64,000 nt of DNA from Dyella silvae (lineage in GTDB: Bacteria; Pseudomonadota; Gammaproteobacteria; Xanthomonadales; Rhodanobacteraceae), in the NCBI RefSeq assembly GCF_026421305.1, contig NZ_JAPJBQ010000004.1, positions 282,053 to 346,052 on the forward strand, written 5' to 3'. This document shows positions 8,910 to 17,244 of this stretch, one piece after another (within the stretch, counting starts at the first letter, position 1; the number at the start of each line of letters is the position of its first letter). A model generated the notes under the pieces. That model saw only the letters and a list, made by a program, of their open reading frames with translations, was not told the DNA's origin and did not search any database. A program made the position numbers and the translations under genes.

Positions 8910-10013
8910 GTGCCACTGCCACCCCGAAAGATCATCCACGTCGACATGGATGCGTTCTACGCATCGGTGGAGCAACGCGACGATCCCTCTTTGCGCGGCA
9001 AGCCCGTCGTGGTGGCGTGGCGTGGTGCCCGCTCGGTGGTCTGCGCGGCCAGCTACGAGGCGCGAACGTTCGGCGTGCGTTCTGCCATGCCAGCCGTGCG
9101 TGCGGAGCGGCTATGCCCGCAGGCAATCTTTGTGCCGCCGGATTTTTCCCGTTACAAAGCGGTATCGCGACAGGTGCGCGAGATCTTCGCGCGCCACACC
9201 GACCTGATCGAACCGCTGTCGCTGGATGAGGCATATCTCGATGTCACCGCGACGCACACGGGACTCCCTTCGGCCACCGCCACCGCCGAAGCCATCCGAG
9301 CCGCCATCCGCGAGGAGACGCAGCTCACCGCGTCAGCCGGTGTCGCTCCCAACAAGTTCCTCGCCAAGATCGCCTCGGACTGGCGCAAACCGGATGGCCT
9401 CTTCGTCATCCGCCCGCATCAGGTCGAAGCCTTTCTGTCACCGCTGCCAGTGGGCCGCCTGCCCGGGGTAGGCAAGGTGATGGAAGCAAGGCTCACCGAG
9501 CTGAACATCGCTACCGTCGGCGACCTCCGTGGCCATGCCCTGCAGGAGCTGGAGCAGCATTTCGGCCGCTGGGGCCGCCGCCTGCACGAGCTGTCGCTGG
9601 GCGTCGACGATCACCCCGTGCAGCCAGACCGCCCCACCCTGCAGGTATCGGCCGAGGACACCTTTGAGCACGACCTGACCCTGCAAGAACTTGCGCCTCA
9701 CATCCATCGCCTCGCAGAAAAAGCCTGGGCGGCTCACCAACGCGAAGCCGAGGGCGAGCACGGCCGGGTGGCGCGCACGGTGGTGCTGAAGCTGAAGACT
9801 TCGGACTTCCAAACGCTGACCCGAAGCTTCACGCCGCCTTCACGTCCCGGCTCCGCCGCTGAGTTGGCGGAGATTGCCTGCGCGCTGCGCGATCGCGTGG
9901 AGCGCCCCACGACATCCCGGTACCGGCTGGTGGGCGTGGGCCTGGCGGGTTTCGTCGACCTCGACAGTTTTATCGCCCAGGCCGACCTGTTCAGCGCAAT
10001 TTCTTACCCCTGA
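8910..10013 (+). CDS. dinB: DNA polymerase IV (Y-family translesion polymerase)
   Basis: Protein of 367 residues. The N-terminal HVDMDAFYASVEQR holds the first catalytic Asp and the steric-gate region, SLDEAYLDVT supplies the other acidic pair, and SAGVAPNKFLAKIASD is the conserved palm/thumb segment; helix-hairpin-helix (LPGVGKVMEARL) and little-finger domains follow. It extends primers past damaged bases. The start is a GTG at 8910, directly ahead of the conserved N terminus. No LexA box is obvious in the 148 bases upstream, which are occupied mostly by a REP pair. Confidence 0.95.
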   Translation: MPLPPRKIIHVDMDAFYASVEQRDDPSLRGKPVVVAWRGARSVVCAASYEARTFGVRSAMPAVRAERLCPQAIFVPPDFSRYKAVSRQVREIFARHTDLIEPLSLDEAYLDVTATHTGLPSATATAEAIRAAIREETQLTASAGVAPNKFLAKIASDWRKPDGLFVIRPHQVEAFLSPLPVGRLPGVGKVMEARLTELNIATVGDLRGHALQELEQHFGRWGRRLHELSLGVDDHPVQPDRPTLQVSAEDTFEHDLTLQELAPHIHRLAEKAWAAHQREAEGEHGRVARTVVLKLKTSDFQTLTRSFTPPSRPGSAAELAEIACALRDRVERPTTSRYRLVGVGLAGFVDLDSFIAQADLFSAISYP

Positions 10014-10033
10014 CCTTTTGGCAGGGGTCCTTT
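10007..10033 (+). terminator. Possible weak terminator of dinB
   Basis: CCCCTG (10007-10012) pairs with CAGGGG (10022-10027), followed by TCCTTTAT. The stem overlaps the dinB stop codon and the T tract is broken. Confidence 0.4.
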
Positions 10034-10178
10034 ATCGATCCAATTTGTTAAAGGGGCCTTTACTCGCCCGCGATTTCCTGAAAGAGTGGCTTTCGGGGAG
10101 CCCACAAGTAGCACCACACCTATAGACGTTTAAGCGCCTATAGCGGGTACCTGTTTGCCTACGAATCGGGGAGAGAAC

Positions 10179-13052
10179 ATGCAGTCCAATTACAATCGCC
10201 TGTCCATAGCGGTACGCCTTGCCTTGTCTGTCGGTATTGCTTCGACCGCCGCCATGGCCCAGGCCCAGGACGCCAGCAGCAAGGATGCCTCGAACACGCA
10301 GAACCAGAGCAAGACGACCGAGCAACCCCAGAAGTCCAATGCCAAGACGCTGACCGCCGTATCGGTCACCGGCTCGCTGATCCGCCGCGTCGATGCTGAA
10401 ACCGCCAGCCCGGTGGTGACGCTGGATCGCTCTGCGATCACCAACAACGGCAGCCCGACGCTCGGTAACGTGCTGCAGGCATTGCCCAGCATCTCGGGCA
10501 ACGCCACCAATACCCAGAACAACAGTAACGGCGGCGGTGTCGCCAGCCCGACGCTGGAAGGCGGCGACGGCGCAGCTCGTGTTTCGCTGCGCGGCCTCGG
10601 CACCGAACGCACCCTGGTGCTCGTCGATGGCCAGCGCCTGGCCAACCCCGACCTCAACATGATCCCGCAGAACATGGTCGAACGCGTGGACGTGCTGGCC
10701 AACGGCGCCTCCACCGTCTACGGCTCCGACGCCGTCGGCGGCGTGGTCAACTTCATCCTGCGCAAGGACTACAAGGGCGCCGAAGTCAGCGTCAACGACG
10801 GCATCTCCAGCCACGGCGACGGTCAGCGCCACGGCGCGCAATTCACCGTGGGCGCCAGCGGCGACCAGGGCAGCATCGTTGGCGGTATCGACTACAACAA
10901 GCAGGATCCGGTGGTCGCCACGCGGCGCGGCTTCTCCTCGCACCAGCTGTCTCTTTACAGTTCCGGCCTGCAGGTTTCGGGCTCGTCGACCATTCCCACC
11001 GGCAAGATGCAGGTGCCGCCCTCAGTGGCTCCGGGTTGCGCAGCATCAGGCAACCCGCCGACGGCCCTTGTCACCCTGGCCAGCGGAAACGGCAGCTCCA
11101 CCAGTGACTACCGTTGCTTCAACTCGAATGACCGATACAACTACAACGCCTACAACTACATCCAGACGCAGCAGGAACGCACCAACGTCTTTGTGCTTGG
11201 CAACTACAAGTTCAACGACTATGTGACGTTCTTCGCTGACGCGTTCTACAACCACACCAACTCGTCCGGCCAGGATGCCCCGGCGCCGACCAACGTCACC
11301 GACGGCTGGTCCGTGGCGGCCAACAACCCGATCAACCCGTTCGGCGTCACGTTCTCCAATCCGAACTCGGGTGGCAACTTCATGGGCACGCGCCTGACCG
11401 GTCTCGGCACGCGTCTGCACACGTTCACCACCACCAACGAGCAGATCAACACCGGCCTGCGCGGCAACTTCGGCCAGAGCACGTGGATCTGGGACGCGAG
11501 CATCGATTACGGCCACTCGCACCGCGTCCAGACCGACTACAACGAAGTGAACGTCCCGGCGTTCCAGGCCGCCATCAACAGCGGCGCCAACATCTTCAAC
11601 CAGGCAGACCCGGCGGTTACCGCGCAGCTTCGCAAGGGCGTGGATGCACCGATGTACACCAAGACCAACACCATGAAGCAGGCCCAGGCCAACGCTTCGG
11701 GTGAAATCTGGGATCTGCCGGCGGGCGCCATCCAGCTGTCCACGGGTGTGCTGTATCGCAAGGAGTCGATGAACTACAACGTCACCAGCGATGCCATCCT
11801 GGATCCTGTGACGGGCACCTGTACCGTGCTGCAAGAGGCTTGCGGCTCGCCGGCGAGCGGCAGCATCACCGTCAAGGAGCTGTATGCCGAAACGCTGATT
11901 CCGGTCCTCTCCGAGCAGCCCTGGGCCTACGCGCTCAATGTCGACCTGGGTATCCGTACGTCGAACTACAGCTCGTCGGGCACCACCACCAACGGCAAGT
12001 TCGCCATCGAATACCGCCCCATTGCCGACCTGCTGGTACGTGGCACGGTATCGCAGGTGTTCCGCGCGCCGAACCTCGATGAGCTGTATGACGGTCGCAC
12101 CATTACCAACCCCACCGTTACTGACCCCTGCTATGACTTGAGCGCAGCCGAGTTGGCGGCTCATGCGGCGGCGTGTCAGTTCATGCCGCCCAACACCAAC
12201 TACAAGAACATCCTGAGTAACCAGCCCGCCGCCTATGTTTCCGGCGCGGTGCCCGCGGGCGCGTCCCTGAGGCCCGAAAAGGGCAAGTCGTTTGACTTTG
12301 GCCTCGTCTATTCCCCGAGCTGGCTCCAGGGTGCATCGACGACGGTCGATTTGTGGCGTATCAACCTGAAGGACATGCTCACCATCATTCAGGCACAGAC
12401 CGTGCTGAATGAGTGCTATGTCAATGGTGGCAGCCCGTACTGCTCCTTCATCAATCGCTACAACAGTGCCAGCGCGGTCGCCGGCGGCATCAACTTCATC
12501 AACACGCCGTTCGTCAACCTCGGCAACCTGAGCACCAGTGGCGTCGACTTCACGCTGAACTACGCAATTCCGCACTTCGATGTCGGCGGCGTGGATCCTG
12601 GTAACTTCAAGGCGGCGCTGAACACCACGTACATCGGCACGTACAAGAATGACGCCTCCCCGGGTCAGCCGGGTGCGGAGACGATCAACTACGCGGGCAC
12701 CTACAGCCAGCAGTTCGGCAACATCAGCCGCTGGCGCGGCACGCTCACGCTGAACTGGAATCGCGGTCCGTGGAGCGCCCAGTGGCAGAGCCGGTACATT
12801 CACCGTCTGACCAATCTTGGCGCGTACATCGACACCGGGGCGAGCGCACCGATGGGTGGCATCACGTATCACGCCATCCAGGCCGGATACGAACTTGCCA
12901 AGTATCACACCCGCTTCGATCTCGGCATCGACAACCTGACCGGCCGAGTGCCGCCGCTGTCCTATCAGAACGCGGTCAACTACAACGTGGATACGGCAAC
13001 GTATGACACGATGGGCCGCTACTTCTGGGGTCGTATCACCGTGAAGTTCTGA
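10179..13052 (+). CDS. TonB-dependent outer-membrane receptor
   Basis: Protein of 957 residues with a signal peptide ending near AMAQAQD, a low-complexity Asn/Gln/Ser/Lys linker, a plug domain (SPTLGNVLQALPSISGN, RVSLRGLGTERTLVLVDGQR, GASTVYGSDAVGGVVNFI) and a C-terminal beta-barrel ending in an aromatic residue (TVKF). It imports a ligand across the outer membrane using TonB energy; ligand unknown. Four Cys pairs in barrel loops could form disulfides. I took the ATG at 10179 behind GGGGAGAG. A TPR-sulfotransferase follows in the same direction, a pairing that I recall as recurrent in Xanthomonadales. Confidence 0.93.
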   Translation: MQSNYNRLSIAVRLALSVGIASTAAMAQAQDASSKDASNTQNQSKTTEQPQKSNAKTLTAVSVTGSLIRRVDAETASPVVTLDRSAITNNGSPTLGNVLQALPSISGNATNTQNNSNGGGVASPTLEGGDGAARVSLRGLGTERTLVLVDGQRLANPDLNMIPQNMVERVDVLANGASTVYGSDAVGGVVNFILRKDYKGAEVSVNDGISSHGDGQRHGAQFTVGASGDQGSIVGGIDYNKQDPVVATRRGFSSHQLSLYSSGLQVSGSSTIPTGKMQVPPSVAPGCAASGNPPTALVTLASGNGSSTSDYRCFNSNDRYNYNAYNYIQTQQERTNVFVLGNYKFNDYVTFFADAFYNHTNSSGQDAPAPTNVTDGWSVAANNPINPFGVTFSNPNSGGNFMGTRLTGLGTRLHTFTTTNEQINTGLRGNFGQSTWIWDASIDYGHSHRVQTDYNEVNVPAFQAAINSGANIFNQADPAVTAQLRKGVDAPMYTKTNTMKQAQANASGEIWDLPAGAIQLSTGVLYRKESMNYNVTSDAILDPVTGTCTVLQEACGSPASGSITVKELYAETLIPVLSEQPWAYALNVDLGIRTSNYSSSGTTTNGKFAIEYRPIADLLVRGTVSQVFRAPNLDELYDGRTITNPTVTDPCYDLSAAELAAHAAACQFMPPNTNYKNILSNQPAAYVSGAVPAGASLRPEKGKSFDFGLVYSPSWLQGASTTVDLWRINLKDMLTIIQAQTVLNECYVNGGSPYCSFINRYNSASAVAGGINFINTPFVNLGNLSTSGVDFTLNYAIPHFDVGGVDPGNFKAALNTTYIGTYKNDASPGQPGAETINYAGTYSQQFGNISRWRGTLTLNWNRGPWSAQWQSRYIHRLTNLGAYIDTGASAPMGGITYHAIQAGYELAKYHTRFDLGIDNLTGRVPPLSYQNAVNYNVDTATYDTMGRYFWGRITVKF

Positions 13053-13061
13053 TCCACCGCA

Positions 13062-13097
13062 CGGCAAGGCTGCAACGGAAACGTTGCAGCCTTGCCG
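13062..13097 (+). terminator. Strong intergenic hairpin without U tract
   Basis: A 15-base-pair perfect stem (CGGCAAGGCTGCAAC paired with its complement) around a GGAAAC loop, 9 bases after the TonB receptor stop and 16 bases before the next start. No T run follows, so it may attenuate read-through or protect the receptor mRNA from 3' decay rather than terminate. Confidence 0.65.
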
Positions 13098-13113
13098 CTG
13101 TTACCATCGTGGA

Positions 13114-14988
13114 ATGACCGGACACGTTACCCACTCTTCCGCCGAACTCGTCGCAAGCATGGTCGCTGCGTTCAACCAGGGCGACCTGATCCGCGTGTTG
13201 GCCCTCGGCGAATCGATCGTCGACTCGAGTGATACCGACGATACCGCGCTGCTATTGCTTGGACTTGCGCAACAGTCCGTAGGCCGCCCTGAAGCCGCGG
13301 TTGCGAGCTTTCGCAAGCTCACTGAGCGCCAGCCGGGCGTTCCCGAATACTGGAACAATCTCGGCATCGTCGCCCGCCAGACCAATGATCTGGAAACGGC
13401 CGAGCACGCGCTGCGCACAGCGAGCACGCTCGCGGCCGGTAACGCTGAAACGCTTTACAACCTTGGTTTGCTCTACACCCAGCAGCAACGTTGGTTGCTT
13501 GCGCGCGAAACCCTGCTTCAGGCGGTAGAGCTCGCGCCAGACTTTCTCGAGGCGCGCCTGCAGGCCGCGCACGCCTGCCACTTTTGTTCGGATACCCGTG
13601 GCGCAGAAGTCATGCTTGAAGGCGCCGCCGACTGGCCGCCGCAACAGGCCGATCAGGCGCTGATTCTCGCCACCATGCTGTCGAGTCTCGGCTATCAGGC
13701 CACCGCCTTTCATACGCTGGCGCAAGCCGTCATGCCCGAGGGGCCTTCGCGGCCATCGATGGAATCGCGCTTCGTTGCGTTACGTGCCTCCATGTACGAG
13801 CGCGGCAACCAGCTCGAGTCAGCCGAAGCCGAACTCTCGAAGCTGCCGCTGGCGATGCTCGATACCTTGCCAGCCGATCAGCAGGATCTGCGCGTCTCAG
13901 GTTTGCAGGTGCATGCAAGTCTTGCCGCGCGTCTCGGCGATGCAGAGCAAGCAGCTAACCTCTATGAGCAGCTCATTGGCCGAGGTGGCGACACCCATGT
14001 GCTGGCGAACGCCGCCTTTGGACTTGCCGCAGCGCGAACGAAACAAGGACGCCTTGAGCATGCATGGCACGCCCTGGATAAGGCGCATGCGTGGCAACTT
14101 GAATTCGCCAAAGACTTCGTGCCCGATCTGTTGACTGAAGGCAGCCAACCGCTCGAGATGCTGGCGCACAACGTCAACCGCACCCAATACGACCGCTGGA
14201 CGGCGCTGAAGGCGCCCCGTACCCATGAGAGCCCGGTGTTTGTCGTCGGATTCCCGCGCTCAGGCACAACGCTGCTCGAGCAGATGCTCGATGCACACCC
14301 CGATTTCCGCTCCATGGACGAGCGCGCGTTCATCTATGAACTGATGAAGCGCATGCAGCTTGCCGGGCAAACGTATCCCGCCGATCTCGCCACCCTGACG
14401 CAACCTCAGGTGAATCAGCTCCGCGACATCTACGACGACATGGTCCGACGCGTGGTGCCGGACCTTAGCCACCATCGGCTCGTCGACAAGAATCCGCTCA
14501 ACATGCTGTGCCTGCCGATGATTGTCCGGCTTTATCCTGAGGCACGCATCATTTTGTGCCTGCGCCATCCGTGCGACGTGCTGCTGAGCTGCTTCATGCA
14601 GCCGTTCCGCTCACCGGCCTTCATGGTGCTGTGCTCATCGCTGAAGCGACTGGCAGAAGGTTATGTGCAGTCGTTTGAGCAGTGGTACCGGCATGTCGAA
14701 GTGTTTGCACCCCGTGTGCTGGAGTGGCGCTACGAATCGGTCGTGAGCCGCTTTGACGATCACGTAGCGCGGCTGGGCCAGTTCCTCGATCTGGAAGACG
14801 CCTCGCCGATGGCGCGCTTTGCCGAGCACGCACGCGCCAAGGGTTACATCAGCACGCCGAGCTATACCCAGGTGACAGAAGGCATTCACGCCAAAGCGGT
14901 CAATCGCTGGCACGCCTATCGCGAACACTTCGAGCCCGTACTACCCATCCTGCGCCCCATGATGGAACGGCTGGGCTACCACGAGTAA
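13114..14988 (+). CDS. TPR-containing sulfotransferase
   Basis: Protein of 624 residues. The N-terminal half (about 1-340) is made of TPR-like helical repeats, for example WNNLGIVARQTNDLETAEHA and ETLYNLGLLYTQQ. The C-terminal half is a PAPS-dependent sulfotransferase: FPRSGTT at 380-386 is the 5'-phosphosulfate loop and LRHPCDVLLSCF at about 483-494 is the 3'-phosphate-binding segment. It should transfer sulfate from PAPS to a protein or carbohydrate acceptor in the cytoplasm; there is no signal peptide. The start at 13114 is 61 bases after the TonB receptor stop, so co-transcription is plausible across the hairpin. Acceptor unknown. Confidence 0.88.
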   Translation: MTGHVTHSSAELVASMVAAFNQGDLIRVLALGESIVDSSDTDDTALLLLGLAQQSVGRPEAAVASFRKLTERQPGVPEYWNNLGIVARQTNDLETAEHALRTASTLAAGNAETLYNLGLLYTQQQRWLLARETLLQAVELAPDFLEARLQAAHACHFCSDTRGAEVMLEGAADWPPQQADQALILATMLSSLGYQATAFHTLAQAVMPEGPSRPSMESRFVALRASMYERGNQLESAEAELSKLPLAMLDTLPADQQDLRVSGLQVHASLAARLGDAEQAANLYEQLIGRGGDTHVLANAAFGLAAARTKQGRLEHAWHALDKAHAWQLEFAKDFVPDLLTEGSQPLEMLAHNVNRTQYDRWTALKAPRTHESPVFVVGFPRSGTTLLEQMLDAHPDFRSMDERAFIYELMKRMQLAGQTYPADLATLTQPQVNQLRDIYDDMVRRVVPDLSHHRLVDKNPLNMLCLPMIVRLYPEARIILCLRHPCDVLLSCFMQPFRSPAFMVLCSSLKRLAEGYVQSFEQWYRHVEVFAPRVLEWRYESVVSRFDDHVARLGQFLDLEDASPMARFAEHARAKGYISTPSYTQVTEGIHAKAVNRWHAYREHFEPVLPILRPMMERLGYHE

Positions 14989-15049
14989 CTCGCCGCCACT
15001 CGCTTCGGATACGCTACGCCGCCTTCGCTCTCGCCGTACAGGAGTCATC

Positions 15050-15718
15050 ATGCATTTCGAAGTACCCAAGCTTGAGAAGCATTCACTTCGCGAGTTCGCC
15101 AAGCATTATCTGATGATTGTGCTCAGTATTCTTACCGCGCTTGGCCTGGAGCAGTGGATCGAGCGCATCCACCACCACCATGCAGCGGAATATGCCAGCG
15201 CACAGATCGATGCGGAGCTGCGCGACACGCTGAAGGACGTACTTGAAGCACAGGAGAACAATGCGCAGCGGCTCGCGTCGATGAAAGCACTGCATGAAGC
15301 CATTGCTGCAGACGTGCGCAAGGGCTTGCCGGACAGCGACATCAACAAACATATCCGGGCCACCAACACCCAGTTCAGGCTGAGCCTCGACTGGCCCACG
15401 CTTTCCAGCCAGGCCTGGGACGTGGCGGTGGCCAACCAATCGGCCACCTGGATCGATGCAGAAAAGCTTCGTAAATATGCCGCCGCTTATGCCAATCAGC
15501 GCGAGATGTCCAGCTGGATGGCGCACGACAGCCTGGTGGCAATCAACGCGCCGCGCATGGTCGAGCTGCGTACACGCATCAGCCTCGGCAAGGACGTCGA
15601 CCCCATGGAATTTCTCGGCGTGCTGCAGCAGATGATCGGCACCTCCAGCGAGACCATCGACCATTTAAAGCATGCAGCCATCCCTATGCAGGCGGCCCTA
15701 GCTACATCGACCAACTGA
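15050..15718 (+). CDS. Unrecognised protein with one N-terminal membrane anchor
   Basis: Protein of 222 residues. A basic N terminus (KLEKHSLREFAKHY) precedes one hydrophobic segment (about residues 19-34) and then a mostly alpha-helical, charged region that probably sits in the periplasm and may form a coiled coil (about 50-100). His residues cluster right after the membrane segment (ERIHHHHAAEY). I know no family function; similar single-anchor proteins occur in Xanthomonadales. It starts 61 bases after the sulfotransferase, behind ACAGGAG. Confidence 0.75.
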   Translation: MHFEVPKLEKHSLREFAKHYLMIVLSILTALGLEQWIERIHHHHAAEYASAQIDAELRDTLKDVLEAQENNAQRLASMKALHEAIAADVRKGLPDSDINKHIRATNTQFRLSLDWPTLSSQAWDVAVANQSATWIDAEKLRKYAAAYANQREMSSWMAHDSLVAINAPRMVELRTRISLGKDVDPMEFLGVLQQMIGTSSETIDHLKHAAIPMQAALATSTN

Positions 15719-16121
15719 CGCGAAGACGCAGTTTTCTGCGGCGCCGCCACGTGCGGCGCCACGCCAGCGAAATCTGTTTATCGCGGCGATTTGCACGTTC
15801 CAAAAGCAACGCCAGCCACTTGCCCGCAACAGGCACGACTGCACCACAGGTCGTTCATGGCGTAGAAAGTTTCGACGGATAACATATTTTCACGATGACA
15901 AACCCGATCACGTTCACGCGCTGATCGTGATCGAGTGCGCATAAATACACTCTGTCATCGCCGTAAGCTGCGCGCTCCAGGGGAGCTGTAGACAAACAAA
16001 CACGGGATTCGCTGCGACTGTGGAAGTTGCGGCGTAGTGGGGAGTTGTTGTTGCAAGTCAGCGACTCGTGGATGGTCCAGAGTCGAAACCGGTGTTTCAT
16101 TGCATACGAGGGAGAATTTCA
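15719..16121. other. Gene-free leader region with two inverted repeats
   Basis: No coding frame is convincing here. A GC-rich hairpin (GGCGCCGC and its complement near 15740-15762) follows the upstream stop. A GATCACG-N13-CGTGATC inverted repeat lies at 15906-15932, and the rest is an unusually long leader for the secreted-protein gene that starts at 16122. Confidence 0.55.
15906..15932. promoter_or_regulatory. Inverted repeat GATCACG-N13-CGTGATC, candidate operator
   Basis: A perfect 7-base dyad with 13-base spacing, about 190 bases upstream of the secreted-protein gene at 16122. The size suits a dimeric regulator, but no regulator gene adjoins it and no promoter can be assigned with confidence. 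Confidence 0.35.
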
Positions 16122-17171
16122 ATGCGAGCGAAGTTGAAGTTTGCGTTGCTAGCCAGCCTTGTCAGTGCCGCCTGTTTTCCCGCCCTATCCGCTGCACAGC
16201 CAGCCGATACATCGGCGCAGTTCACGAATGAAATCGTCAGCCCGATGGAAGCGCAGGCGCGCGACCACTGGCGTGAGGACATTTCGCATACGGCCACGCC
16301 TTCAGAAGGCTGCTTCACGGCTGCCTATCCGAGCATTGTGTGGAAGCAAGTGGCGTGCAAAGAGGCCACGCCCCGCGTTGCTCCCGTGCCGCGCTGGTCC
16401 AGGTTCGGTGCCGCTCAAACGGCCGGCAATGGCAATGACTACACCCTGCAAAGCTCGCATCTCATCACCGAAACCATCGGTACCTTCCCTGTCGTCACGG
16501 GTGTGACGTCGGAGACCGGCGTTGGCGTGCCGGCGTACGGCAATGGCGGCATCCTCGGCCCGAACGAGTACTCGCTGCAGATCAACTCCAGCTTCAACAG
16601 CACGACATCGGCTTGCAATGGCCATTCGGGCTGCACGGTGTGGCAGCAGTTCGTGTATGCACCTGACTACAGCGTGCAGGGCCAGGCCGCCGTGTTCATG
16701 CAGTACTGGCTGATCGGCTACGGCGGCCACCGCTGCCCGAGCGGCTGGGGTAGCGATGGCTCAGGCGACTGCTACAAGAACAGCGCTGCCGCCACAGCCC
16801 CCGATGTACCGGCGACCCAGCTCGGCAACGTCAAGCTGACGGGCACCGTCACGGCCGGCGGCAACGACACGGTGGTGTTCACCAATGGCACCCAGGCCTA
16901 CAGCTCCAGCGGCAAGGACAGCGTGCTCTATCTGGCGCAGGTGTGGAACGTGTCGGAGTTCAATGTCGTCGGCAACGCCGGTGGCTCTGAAGCCGACTTC
17001 AACAGCGGCTCCTCCATCACCGTGAATGTAGCGGTGAACAACGGCTCCACCACCGCACCGTCGTGCGTTGCCAACTCCGGCAGCACCGGCGAGAGCAACA
17101 ATCTGAACCTCGGCAGCTGCACCGCTTCCAGCGGTACGATGCCGTCGATTCGGTTTACCGAGTCGAACTGA
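16122..17171 (+). CDS. Secreted protein of unknown function
   Basis: Protein of 349 residues with a Sec signal peptide (cleavage near LSAAQPAD). The mature part has an N-terminal segment GCFTAAYPSIVWKQVACKEA with a Cys pair, then a Ser/Thr/Asn/Gly-rich beta-type region with further Cys pairs (SACNGHSGCTVW, RCPSGWGSDGSGDC, PSCVANSG...GSCTAS). It looks like an extracellular beta-sheet protein held by disulfides. I recall similar uncharacterised proteins in Xanthomonadaceae, but no function. The ATG at 16122 follows GGGAG. It converges on lpdA and shares a bidirectional terminator with it. Confidence 0.8.
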   Translation: MRAKLKFALLASLVSAACFPALSAAQPADTSAQFTNEIVSPMEAQARDHWREDISHTATPSEGCFTAAYPSIVWKQVACKEATPRVAPVPRWSRFGAAQTAGNGNDYTLQSSHLITETIGTFPVVTGVTSETGVGVPAYGNGGILGPNEYSLQINSSFNSTTSACNGHSGCTVWQQFVYAPDYSVQGQAAVFMQYWLIGYGGHRCPSGWGSDGSGDCYKNSAAATAPDVPATQLGNVKLTGTVTAGGNDTVVFTNGTQAYSSSGKDSVLYLAQVWNVSEFNVVGNAGGSEADFNSGSSITVNVAVNNGSTTAPSCVANSGSTGESNNLNLGSCTASSGTMPSIRFTESN

Positions 17172-17195
17172 CCTTCACCGGCTCTGCCGGCTCGC

Positions 17196-17228
17196 AAAAA
17201 AAAGCCCGGGCATGCCCGGGCTTTTTTT
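17196..17228. terminator. Bidirectional rho-independent terminator
   Basis: A run of A, a perfect stem AGCCCGGG/CCCGGGCT with a CATG loop, then a run of T. It lies between the convergent secreted-protein gene and lpdA and should work in both directions. Confidence 0.9.
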
Positions 17229-17244
17229 GTCACGCATTGCAGAC

